This document shows, one piece after another, positions 25,745-33,416 of a DNA stretch of 37,746 nucleotides (positions are counted from its first letter, which is position 1; each line of letters opens with the position of its first letter). The notes below the pieces were generated by a model, which ran no database searches, had not been told where the DNA came from, and was given only the letters and a program-made list of their open reading frames with translations. The stretch covers positions 1 through 37,746 of the forward strand of contig JACQVX010000084.1 of the NCBI GenBank assembly GCA_016209495.1, written 5' to 3'. This DNA comes from Planctomycetota bacterium (GTDB taxonomy: Bacteria > Planctomycetota > JACQVX01). Both the position numbers and the translations under genes were made by a program.

Positions 25745-26746
25745 GTGCGGGACGAACGCAAGGTCGTGCGCTCCCTCAGCCTGATTTCCCAGGCCATCAA
25801 CTCCTCCGTCAGCCTGGAGCAGGTCCTGCGCCTCATCGCCATCGAGGCCGTGGGCCTCGTGGACGCGGACGTGTGCGCCATCATGCTCCTGGACGACACG
25901 CGGCAGAGGCTGGTCTTCTGCGAGACCTACGGCCTGACCCGGGAGGAGGTGGAGCGGATCTCCTTCCGCGTGGGGGAGGGGATCGCCGGGTGGGTGGCGG
26001 AGCGGGGCCTCCCGGCCCTGGTGGACGACGTCTCCCTGGACGCTCGCTGGGTCCCCAAGGACGACCAGGCGACGGCCACGCGCTCCCTCCTCTGCGTCCC
26101 CATGGAGGTGGCGGAACGGCCCATCGGGGTGATCAACCTCTCCCATTCCCAGAAGACGGGGGCCTTCGACGAGGCCGACAAGGACGTGGTCATCCTCCTG
26201 GCCAACCATATCGCGCAGAACATCGAGAAGTACCGGCTCTACGAGCTGTCCATCACGGACCCCCTCACCGGCGTCTTCAACTACCGCTACTTCCAGCACC
26301 AGCTCGAGAAGGAGTTCAAGCGGGTGCGCCGCTACAAGGGGGAACTGGCCGTGGTCATGGTGGACATCGACCACTTCAAGAGGCTGAACGACACCCGCGG
26401 CCACCCGGCGGGGGATCGGGTCCTCCGGGAGATGGCCGAGGTGCTCCGGGGCAACGTGCGCGAGGTGGACACCCTGGCCCGCTACGGGGGCGAGGAGTTC
26501 GTGGTCGTCCTCCCGGCCACCGGCCGCTCGGGGGCCGTGGAGATCGCCGAGCGCATCTGCAACACCATCGACGACCACCCGTTCCGCGGGGACGGGTCGG
26601 GGACCGGGACCCTGCACGTCACCGTCAGCCTGGGCGGCGCCGTGTGGACCCCGGACGTGGTGCGCCGGGACGAGCTCGTCCGCCGGGCCGACTCGGCCCT
26701 CTACCAGGCCAAGAAGGAGGGCCGCAACCGGGTGGTGTTCGTGTGA
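25745..26746 (+). CDS. GAF-GGDEF diguanylate cyclase
   Basis: 333 residues. An N-terminal GAF domain (about 10-170; VRSLSLISQAINSSVSLEQV, FRVGEGIAGWVAERGLPALV, GVINLSHSQKTGAFDEADKD) senses a small ligand or redox state. The GGDEF domain (about 175-333) has the active signature GGEEF (248-252), the metal-binding MVDIDHFKRLND and an intact allosteric I-site RxxD (R239 to D242) exactly five residues before it, so c-di-GMP product inhibition is expected. It is cytoplasmic with no membrane span. The GTG at 25745 was chosen because the coiled linker (RDERKVVRSLSL) starts there; an in-frame ATG at 25670 lies inside the hpt gene. Its stop overlaps the start of the adenylate cyclase gene (GTGA). Confidence 0.92.
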   Translation: MRDERKVVRSLSLISQAINSSVSLEQVLRLIAIEAVGLVDADVCAIMLLDDTRQRLVFCETYGLTREEVERISFRVGEGIAGWVAERGLPALVDDVSLDARWVPKDDQATATRSLLCVPMEVAERPIGVINLSHSQKTGAFDEADKDVVILLANHIAQNIEKYRLYELSITDPLTGVFNYRYFQHQLEKEFKRVRRYKGELAVVMVDIDHFKRLNDTRGHPAGDRVLREMAEVLRGNVREVDTLARYGGEEFVVVLPATGRSGAVEIAERICNTIDDHPFRGDGSGTGTLHVTVSLGGAVWTPDVVRRDELVRRADSALYQAKKEGRNRVVFV

Positions 26747-29262
26747 CCGAGCCCCCGGCCACGGCCGCTGGCGAACCGGGCCCGCGGGGGTCAGGGGAGG
26801 ACGCCTGCCGGCTGCTCCTGGTGGCGCCCGCGGGGACGTGCCGGGACGTGCTGGTCCCCCGGCTCTCGCGGGTGCGCGACGAGCTGGGGGTGGAGGTCTA
26901 CTACGCCGAGGACCCCGACGGGGCGCGGCGGATCCTCGACGACCTGGCGGCCCGCTCGGCGGTCCTGGACGTGCTCGTCTGCGACGGGGCCGTGGCCGGG
27001 GGCGGCCTGGGCCTCCTGGCGGAGTCCCGCGCCAGGCCGCTCGGGCCCGTGTTCCGGGTCGTCCTGGTGGACCGGGAGGACCGAGAGGCCATCCTCGCGG
27101 CCGCCGGTCGGGTGGAGGTCCACCGCGCGCTCGTGAAGCCGCTGGACGAGGGGGCCTTCGAGGAGTCCGTGAGGGCCTTCCTGGCGGGGGCGGCCCATGC
27201 GAGGGCCCTGGGGCGGGCCAACCGCAGCCTCACCACCATGCTCGACATCGCCAAGGCGATGAACTTCGAGAAGGACATGGACAAGCTCCTGGCCATGATC
27301 TCCACGCAGGCCACGGAGGTCATCGGGGCCGACCGCGCCACCATCTTCCTGCTCAGCCGCGACGGGACCGAGCTGGTGGCCCGGGTCAAGACGAAGGAGA
27401 AGGCCGCCATCCGGATCCGCCGGGACGCCGGCATCGCGGGCTTCGTCTTCACCACCGCCCAGCCGGTGAACATCCCGGACTGCTACGAGGACCCGCGCTT
27501 CAACAAGGAGGTGGATCGCCGCACCGGCTACCGGACGAGGAACCTCCTCTGCACCCCCATCAAGAACCTCCACAACGAGCCCATCGGCGTGATCCAGCTC
27601 CTCAACAAGGCCCGGGGTCCCTTCCACAGGGAGGACGAGCAGTTCCTGGAGATCTTCGGCTCCCAGGCCGCCGTGGCCATCGAGAACGCCTTCCTCTACG
27701 AGGAGATGCTGGAGAAGAAGCGCCTGGAGCGCACCCAGGCCACCATGCGCCGCTACGTCCAGGAGGGCCTCCTGGAGCAGATCAAGGAGGGGGCCGGGAA
27801 CCTGGACCTGGGGGGGGAGACGAAGCAGGTCTCGGTCCTGTTCTGCGACATCCGCGGTTTCACCGCCATGTCCGAGGCCATGGAGCCGGAGGCGGTCGTG
27901 GACATGCTGAACGACTACTTCACCCGGATGCTCGCCCCCGTCCGGGCCAACCACGGGGTCATCGACAAGTTCATCGGGGACGCCCTCCTGGCCATCTTCT
28001 ACGGGGACGAGCCGGCCGTGACCGCACGCAACGCGGTCCTGGCCGCCCTGGACATGCGCGCGGCCCTGAGGGAGTTCAACGAGCAGCGCCGCGTGCGGGG
28101 GTTGCCGGGGCTGGAGAACGGCATCGGGATCAACACCGGGCCGGTGGTGGCCGGGAGCATCGGGACCGAGCGCCGCAGGGACTACACGGTGATCGGGGAC
28201 ACGGTCAACACCAGCGCGCGGCTCGAGAAGGAGTCCAAGCAGGGGCGGCACACCCGGGTGGTGGTGAGCGGGGCCACCCTGGCGGCGGTGCGGCCCTTTG
28301 TCCAGGTGGAGGCCATGGCCGTGGAGGCCATACGCGGCAAGCAGCAGCGGGTGGAGGTCTATGAGCTCGTGGGGCTCCGCCCCGCGGCCGAGGTGAGGGA
28401 CGCGGTCCCGGCCCTGGGCCCCGAGGAGCGGGGCGCGGCCGTGGACTTCCTGGGCCGGCTGGAGGGGTCGGAGGCGACGGAGGCCCTGGTGGCCATCTAT
28501 CGCGGCGGGGACCCGGAGCTCGCCATCGCCGCCCTGAACGCCCTGGGGGCCTTCCGGCGCCGCTTCGACCGGGTGGTGCACGACTTCCTGGGGGCGGAGC
28601 TGGACCGGGCGGACCTCGACCCCCGGGTGCGCGCCAGCCTGGTGACCGCCGTGGGACGGGTGGGGGGGACGAGGCTCCTCGCGAGGCTCCGGGCGCTGGT
28701 CCACGACCAGGACGAGCGCATCCGGGCCAACACGGTCGAGGCCCTGGGCCGGCTGGAGGACGCCGAGGCCCTCCAGGGGATCCTGGAGCGGCTGGGGGAC
28801 GAGAACGGCCGCATCCGGGCCAACGCCGCCATCGCCCTGTGCCGCCGGGAGCCGGTGCGCACGGTGGAGGCCCTCGCGCGGACCCTGGAGGAGGCGGACC
28901 CGGCGCGCCGTTCCAGCGCCCTCTGGGCCCTGGGGGAGGTGGGGCGCCTCTTCGACCCGGCCTGTTCGGCCTTCCTCCTCTCGGACGAGGACGCGCAGAC
29001 GCGGCAGAACGCCCGGCGTGTCCTGGAGGGGGTGGTCCCGCTCCTGGTGGGGGCCCTCCAGGACAGGGACCGGAAGGTGGTCCGCCAGGCCGTGGCCGGC
29101 CTCGGGAGGATCCGTGACGCACGGGCCGTCGTCCCCCTGGTGCGGCTCCTGGCGGACGCGGACGCCAAGCTCGCCCTCGAGGTGGAGCGGGCCCTGCGGG
29201 CCCTGGGGGCCGCCGAGGAGGTGCTGTGGCTGGTGGGCAGGCTGCGGAGGAAGGGCGGGTGA
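26743..29262 (+). CDS. class III adenylate cyclase with receiver-like, GAF and HEAT domains
   Basis: 839 residues. Domains in order: a receiver-like domain (about 25-150) with a possible phospho-acceptor Asp in DVLVCDGAV and a Lys in LVKPLDE, but lacking the usual N-terminal DD pair; a GAF domain (about 161-325); a class III cyclase domain (about 355-520); and a long HEAT-repeat tail (about 560-839). The cyclase carries both metal Asp (D369 in FCDIRGFTAM, D413 in FIGDALLAIF), the adenine-selecting pair K409 and D486 (VIDKFIG, VIGDTVN) and the transition-state N489 and R493, so cAMP rather than cGMP is predicted. HEAT repeats after a cyclase are unusual and suggest control by, or docking to, another protein. 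GTG start overlapping the diguanylate cyclase stop. Confidence 0.92.
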   Translation: MTEPPATAAGEPGPRGSGEDACRLLLVAPAGTCRDVLVPRLSRVRDELGVEVYYAEDPDGARRILDDLAARSAVLDVLVCDGAVAGGGLGLLAESRARPLGPVFRVVLVDREDREAILAAAGRVEVHRALVKPLDEGAFEESVRAFLAGAAHARALGRANRSLTTMLDIAKAMNFEKDMDKLLAMISTQATEVIGADRATIFLLSRDGTELVARVKTKEKAAIRIRRDAGIAGFVFTTAQPVNIPDCYEDPRFNKEVDRRTGYRTRNLLCTPIKNLHNEPIGVIQLLNKARGPFHREDEQFLEIFGSQAAVAIENAFLYEEMLEKKRLERTQATMRRYVQEGLLEQIKEGAGNLDLGGETKQVSVLFCDIRGFTAMSEAMEPEAVVDMLNDYFTRMLAPVRANHGVIDKFIGDALLAIFYGDEPAVTARNAVLAALDMRAALREFNEQRRVRGLPGLENGIGINTGPVVAGSIGTERRRDYTVIGDTVNTSARLEKESKQGRHTRVVVSGATLAAVRPFVQVEAMAVEAIRGKQQRVEVYELVGLRPAAEVRDAVPALGPEERGAAVDFLGRLEGSEATEALVAIYRGGDPELAIAALNALGAFRRRFDRVVHDFLGAELDRADLDPRVRASLVTAVGRVGGTRLLARLRALVHDQDERIRANTVEALGRLEDAEALQGILERLGDENGRIRANAAIALCRREPVRTVEALARTLEEADPARRSSALWALGEVGRLFDPACSAFLLSDEDAQTRQNARRVLEGVVPLLVGALQDRDRKVVRQAVAGLGRIRDARAVVPLVRLLADADAKLALEVERALRALGAAEEVLWLVGRLRRKGG

Positions 29263-29284
29263 GGGGAGACTGGAGAACCACCGT

Positions 29285-29308
29285 CACGCCCACGCCCACG
29301 CCCACGTC
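29285..29308. repeat. CACGCC hexamer tract, four units
   Basis: Three CACGCC units and one CACGTC unit in the 165-nt gap between the adenylate cyclase gene and the lipoprotein cluster, about 45 nt upstream of the -35 box at 29351. Confidence 0.85.
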
Positions 29309-29350
29309 CGCCCTCGCAGTGGCCGATTCGCACGGCGGCGACGAAGCCGC

Positions 29351-29379
29351 TTGACAGCGTTCCGGTCGCGCCCTACCGT
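29351..29379 (+). promoter_or_regulatory. sigma70-type promoter of the envelope-protein cluster
   Basis: A perfect TTGACA (29351-29356), a 17-nt spacer and TACCGT (29374-29379). The start would fall near 29386, about 40-50 nt before the first lipoprotein start codon. Confidence 0.6.
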
Positions 29380-29427
29380 AGCGCCCCCCGATGGGGACGG
29401 CCTGGCCGAGCGGCCGAGGGCGAATGG

Positions 29428-30228
29428 ATGGAGATGATCATGCACGCTACGCGAGGCATCGTCCCCCGACTAGCCGCCCTGATGCTGCTGGGCGCCTTGG
29501 GCTGCAGCAGCGCCACCGTCCTCAAGTTCCCCAACCAGGGCGACTCCCTCCAGGTGGGCCGAGCCCCGGGCCCGGCCTTCTCGTGGACCGTCCAGCGGCG
29601 CACGCCGTTCACGCTCTGGCTGGTGGCAGGGGAGCCCAGTCTCGGTCCGCGGGACGAGTACACCCTGACCGTGGCTCGCGACGCCTCCTTCTCGAAGGCC
29701 AGCGCGGTCTACACGGCGGACCGCATCCGCGAACGCCGCTACATGATCCCCGCCGGGCAGGGTTGGCTGGCCAGCGGCGTCACCTACTTCTGGAAGGTGG
29801 AGGGCGCGGTGCGGGCGGAGGACGGCGAGCTGGGCGGCGAGCACGGCTGCAAGAAGCCGAGGTCCTTCCGCCTGGAGGCGCGGGAGACCGTGGCCGTGGA
29901 CATGAAGGTGCCGCGCTCCAGCGGGGAGACGAGCACGCAGGTCGTCATCGGCGACGAGACCTTCACCGTGGACGCCAGCTTCTCCCTGGAGAACGGCGAG
30001 ACCCGCACCGTGGCCATCACCGCCTGGGACGGGGAGAAGCGCATCACCGCCGGCGGCAAGATCTGGGTGGTGGGCGTCAATGAGAACACCCGGTACGGCC
30101 GCATCAACATCGACAACCTCACCCTGGAGGAGCTGACCCGCATCAACGCCGGGGACGTGGGGGACTTCACCTACACCCTGGGCGGTGACGAGATCGTCAA
30201 GATGAAGCTGGGCAGCCGCATCGAGTAG
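29428..30228 (+). CDS. probable lipoprotein with FN3-like domain
   Basis: 266 residues from the ATG at 29428. An ATG at 29440 (MHATRGIV) is equally plausible because GGATGGAG precedes it. A lipoprotein-type signal ends in LMLLGALGCSSA, with the Cys at residue 26; the -3 residue is Ala, so the lipobox is imperfect. Residues 34-130 look like a fibronectin type III-like sandwich (GPAFSWTVQRRTPFTLWLVA, EYTLTVARDASFSK, LASGVTYFWKVEG). The C-terminal half is beta-rich with NIDNLTLEELTRINAGDVGD. It should sit on the periplasmic or outer face of the envelope. It is co-directional with the next genes (10-nt gap). Family not recognised. Confidence 0.72.
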   Translation: MEMIMHATRGIVPRLAALMLLGALGCSSATVLKFPNQGDSLQVGRAPGPAFSWTVQRRTPFTLWLVAGEPSLGPRDEYTLTVARDASFSKASAVYTADRIRERRYMIPAGQGWLASGVTYFWKVEGAVRAEDGELGGEHGCKKPRSFRLEARETVAVDMKVPRSSGETSTQVVIGDETFTVDASFSLENGETRTVAITAWDGEKRITAGGKIWVVGVNENTRYGRINIDNLTLEELTRINAGDVGDFTYTLGGDEIVKMKLGSRIE

Positions 30229-30238
30229 ACCCGCCATC

Positions 30239-31609
30239 GTGACCCGGACCGTCGCACTGCTCCTCGCGGCGGGCTGCCTGCTGGCGGCCGCCTGCGGCGA
30301 CCCCCAGCCGGCCCCACGCCGCGACGCCGAGACGCCGCCCCGCGACGAGGGGCCGCCGCGGCTCAAGCTTCTGCCCTACCGCGTGGAGTCCGGTCCTCTG
30401 GCTACGCCGGTGGAGGCCGAGGGGGCGGGGGCGGTGGAGAACCTGGCCTTCGCCTTCTTCGACCTGGGCGCGGAGGTGGCCTGGCAGACCGCCGAGGCCG
30501 AGGGCGCCATCACCGGCTCGGCGGGCCGCGGCGGGGTGGTGGGCAGCGCCGCCGCCGGCGGCCGTGTGGGCCAGGAGGCCGCGGGCGGCCTGGCGGGCAC
30601 CGGCACCACCGGCGAGCGGGTGGGCCAGGAGGCCGCGGGCGGCCTGGCGGGCACCGGCTCGACCGGGGCCCGGGTGGTGCAGACGGGGGAGGGCAGCTTC
30701 CAGGAGGCGGGGGCCGGCGGCGAGCGGGTGACCGGGGGGCAGAGCGGCGCCATGGCGGGCACCGGCGGCAGCCGGCGGCTCCTGGGACGCGGCGATCGGC
30801 GGCGCTTCTCCAGCCAGGAGGAGTACGAGGACTTCCTCCTACAGCAGGCCGAACTGCTGCGCGCCCGCAGCCGCTCCCTGGCGGAGCTCATCGCCCAGGA
30901 CAAGCTGCTGCACCAGATCTACGCCCTCAGCCAGGGGGAGTTCCGGCGCCATATCCGCGACCTCACCCGGGAACGGTCCAGGGTGCTGCGCCTGGTGAAG
31001 ACCGCCTCGGTGGAGGCCATCCGTCCCGGCGAGACCTTCGACTACATCCTCGAGCTGCAGAACAGCACCGGCGCGGCGGTGCGGCGCATGATCATCTACG
31101 ACGAGTTCCCCCCGCAGCTGCAGTTCGAGAACCGCTACCGGGTCCTGCGGGTGCGGCCCGACGGCGGCGAGATCGCGCTCAGCGCCGAAGGGGAGGAGGT
31201 CATCGGCTTCCTGACCCCCAACGAGTGGGAGGCCGGGAAGATCGCCTGGAACCTGCCGGAACGCCTGCGCCTGGGCGGCGAGGACCGCCTGCAGCTCCGC
31301 TTCCAGGCCACCTGGTACCTGGAACGCGGCGCCCCGGCCGCCGACGGCGTCCCGCTGCGCGCCGCCGGGGACGCTGCCGCGGAGGTACTGGGGACGGCGG
31401 GGACGGCGGACCTGGTCCTGGTGGCCCTGCGGCAAGAGGCGTTCCTCAGGGTCTCCCTGCGGCGCGCCGGCAGCGGCGAGCGCCTGGAGGGCTGGCTGGC
31501 GGCGGAGGCCTACCGCCCCGAGGCCATGGAAGACGCCACGGACTTCGAGCGCCGCCTGCAGCAGACGGTCTTCTTCGGCGCGGAGAACGCCGGCCGGCAG
31601 CGGCCATGA
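30239..31609 (+). CDS. probable lipoprotein with Gly-rich 18-residue repeats and DUF11-like domain
   Basis: 456 residues from the GTG at 30239. The signal peptide ends in CLLAAACGDPQ (Cys 19). Residues 92-180 are Gly/Ala-rich and contain three consecutive 18-residue units starting with RV (109-126, 127-144, 145-162; RVGQEAAGGLAGTGTTGE is the first). A charged helical stretch follows (EEYEDFLLQQAELLRARSRS), then a beta-sandwich with ASVEAIRPGETFDYILELQN and RRMIIYDEFPPQLQF, the pattern of DUF11-type adhesin-like domains. The combination suggests a surface or periplasmic structural protein. Its stop overlaps the next start (ATGA, 31606-31609). Function unknown. Confidence 0.72.
   Translation: MTRTVALLLAAGCLLAAACGDPQPAPRRDAETPPRDEGPPRLKLLPYRVESGPLATPVEAEGAGAVENLAFAFFDLGAEVAWQTAEAEGAITGSAGRGGVVGSAAAGGRVGQEAAGGLAGTGTTGERVGQEAAGGLAGTGSTGARVVQTGEGSFQEAGAGGERVTGGQSGAMAGTGGSRRLLGRGDRRRFSSQEEYEDFLLQQAELLRARSRSLAELIAQDKLLHQIYALSQGEFRRHIRDLTRERSRVLRLVKTASVEAIRPGETFDYILELQNSTGAAVRRMIIYDEFPPQLQFENRYRVLRVRPDGGEIALSAEGEEVIGFLTPNEWEAGKIAWNLPERLRLGGEDRLQLRFQATWYLERGAPAADGVPLRAAGDAAAEVLGTAGTADLVLVALRQEAFLRVSLRRAGSGERLEGWLAAEAYRPEAMEDATDFERRLQQTVFFGAENAGRQRP
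30563..30670 (+). repeat. 54-nt tandem repeat inside the coding sequence
   Basis: Two near-identical 54-nt units (30563-30616 and 30617-30670) encode the first two 18-residue repeats, and a diverged third follows to 30724. The near-identity at DNA level suggests recent duplication, so the copy number may vary between strains. Confidence 0.85.
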
Positions 31610-32607
31610 CGGTCCACCGTGCGCGGGCGCTGGCGCTGGCACTGGCGCTGGCGGCGGGCTGCGCCGCCACCTCGGGGCCCGGGCGCGGCGCCGGCGCCGG
31701 CGAGCCGGCGGCGGGGTGGAGCACCCCGAGGTTGAGCATCAACCGGCGCGCGATCTACGCCTCCGGGGAGCTGGCGGGGCTGGCCGAGGCGCTCCTGGGG
31801 CAGCTCGCCGGGGGCGCGGCGGGGCGAACGCCGCGGGTGGCCTTCTACTACTTCACCCTGGGCGGGGCCCGGCACCACCTGGGAGAGTCCGTGGCCCAGG
31901 ACCTCGCCTCGCAGATGGTGCGCCGGGCGGCCGGGCGCGCGGAGTTCTACACGCGACGCAAGCTGACCCGGGTGATGGAGGAGCAGGCCTTCCAGGGGAC
32001 CGAACTGGTGGACGAGACCACCCTGGTCCACGTGGGCCGCGCCAGCGGCGTGGACGCCATCGTCAGCGGGCGGCTGGTGCTGCGCGCGGACGAGGAGCTG
32101 GCCCTCAACTGCCAGGTCCTGGACCTGGCCAGCGGCCGCATCCAGGGCGGCGGGCGTCTCCACATCTCCCTGGAGCCGGTCACCACCCTGGAGCCGGTGG
32201 AGCGGCTCGACGATGCGGCTGCCCGGGCGGCCCGGGATCTGGCGGAGGCCCTGGAGGGGGCGCCGCATCGCCTGGCGGTCTACGACGTCACCCGCAGCCG
32301 GGAGGACTTCGCCCAGGGCCGGGAACTGGCGGAGGCCATCGGCACCGAGCTGGCGCTGCGCGGCCCCCCGGGGCTGGAGACGCTGACGCGCTCCGCCCTG
32401 GCGCAGGTGATGGAGGAGCAGGCGCTGGAGCTCACGGAGGGCTTCGACGAGACGACGCGCACCGAGATCGCCCGCCTGGCCGGGGCGGACGTGATCCTGA
32501 CCGGTTTCGGGGAGATCTACCGCGACCTCTATGTGTTCAACGTGCAGGTGCTGGACGTGGAGACGGCGCGCATCCTCGCCGCGGTCCCACTGCTGGTCGC
32601 ACGCTGA
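31606..32607 (+). CDS. lipoprotein with duplicated FlgO/CsgG-like domain
   Basis: 333 residues. The signal ends in LALALALAAGC (Cys 19). The mature part contains two copies of a FlgO/CsgG-like alpha-beta domain. The first has FYTRRKLTRVMEEQAFQGTE then ASGVDAIVSGRLVL and CQVLDLASGRI; the second has ETLTRSALAQVMEEQALELT then LAGADVILTGFGEI and VQVLDVETARI. The repeated VMEEQA and GADxIxxG elements show the duplication clearly. Relatives act in outer-membrane assembly and secretion (CsgG) or around the flagellar basal body (FlgO); no curli or flagellar genes are nearby. Start ATG 31606 overlaps the previous stop, so translation is coupled. The second copy lacks extra membrane-insertion elements, which makes pore formation unlikely. 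Confidence 0.75.
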   Translation: MTVHRARALALALALAAGCAATSGPGRGAGAGEPAAGWSTPRLSINRRAIYASGELAGLAEALLGQLAGGAAGRTPRVAFYYFTLGGARHHLGESVAQDLASQMVRRAAGRAEFYTRRKLTRVMEEQAFQGTELVDETTLVHVGRASGVDAIVSGRLVLRADEELALNCQVLDLASGRIQGGGRLHISLEPVTTLEPVERLDDAAARAARDLAEALEGAPHRLAVYDVTRSREDFAQGRELAEAIGTELALRGPPGLETLTRSALAQVMEEQALELTEGFDETTRTEIARLAGADVILTGFGEIYRDLYVFNVQVLDVETARILAAVPLLVAR

Positions 32608-32685
32608 GGGACCGAGAAGGGAGTCGTGACGGAATCACTGCGCGAATGTAGCGGTCCTTTCGTCAAGGCGACAAAGGGAGGGGAC

Positions 32686-33396
32686 GTGTCCAAGAAGAGA
32701 ATCGGCGGACTGTGGGTCGTGGCGCTGCTCGCCTCCTCGGGGTGCGTCTGCTTCCCCGGGCGGGAGCTGCCGGAGGTGCCGCGGGAGTCGGTCATGGGGC
32801 TGAACGTTCCCGGTGGGGTGGTGGTGGACGCCGCATACTCCATCGTCGGGCAGCCTCACGCCCTGCCCAACGAGGAGCTGCGCCTGGGCGTCGAGCAGGC
32901 CCTGGGGGGACCGCCGCGCCCCGGCATGCTGGGGACGCGGGTGGTGCTCAACCTGCAGCACGACATGCACCAGGGGGGCATGGTCCTGGCCATCGTCGTC
33001 TCGGAGCTGAGTGTCATGCTCATCCCGGTCACCCTGGGGAACGACTTCCGGCTCACCGCCGACGTGACCACTCTCGATGGGCAGCGGCGCAGCTATGTCC
33101 TTAAGGACTCGATGCGCAGCTGGTTCCAGATGTTCCTGGTCTTCTTCATGTCCTCCAGGCGCATGCCCTCCAAGGTGCAGCGGGACGTCATCGAGAACAT
33201 GGCCAACAACCTGCTCGCGCAGATGGAGCGCGACGGCATTGCCACCCGCGGAGGGGTCGCGCCAGGCAGCCCCCCAGGCGGCGCGACACCCGGTGGCACG
33301 CCGCCGCCCACCGCCGGGGGCGCCTGCTCCTACTGCGGCCAGAAGGTGGACCCCACGGCGCCGAACTGCCCGGGCTGCGGGGCACCCTTGCGGTAG
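32686..33396 (+). CDS. membrane-anchored protein with C-terminal zinc ribbon
   Basis: 236 residues from the GTG at 32686, which has AAAGGGAGGGG upstream and opens directly on the signal segment (KKRIGGLWVVALLASSGCVC). A longer frame from 32626 has no such support. The Cys at residue 20 could be lipidated, though the lipobox is weak. Further hydrophobic stretches are AIVVSELSVMLIPVTLG and WFQMFLVFFMSSRR. A Pro/Gly-rich linker (APGSPPGGATPGGTPPP) leads to a zinc ribbon, CSYCGQKVDPTAPNCPGCG. Zinc ribbons are usually cytoplasmic, so a lipoprotein topology would be odd and the orientation is uncertain. It follows the FlgO/CsgG-like gene by 78 nt. Function unknown. Confidence 0.65.
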   Translation: MSKKRIGGLWVVALLASSGCVCFPGRELPEVPRESVMGLNVPGGVVVDAAYSIVGQPHALPNEELRLGVEQALGGPPRPGMLGTRVVLNLQHDMHQGGMVLAIVVSELSVMLIPVTLGNDFRLTADVTTLDGQRRSYVLKDSMRSWFQMFLVFFMSSRRMPSKVQRDVIENMANNLLAQMERDGIATRGGVAPGSPPGGATPGGTPPPTAGGACSYCGQKVDPTAPNCPGCGAPLR

Positions 33397-33416
33397 CGTC
33401 ACGCCTCAGGGATCCG

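Noticed and set aside
32626-32685. Longer N-terminus for the zinc-ribbon protein (start at 32626)
   Set aside because: The added 20 residues precede a clear signal segment, while GTG 32686 has a strong purine-rich site just upstream.
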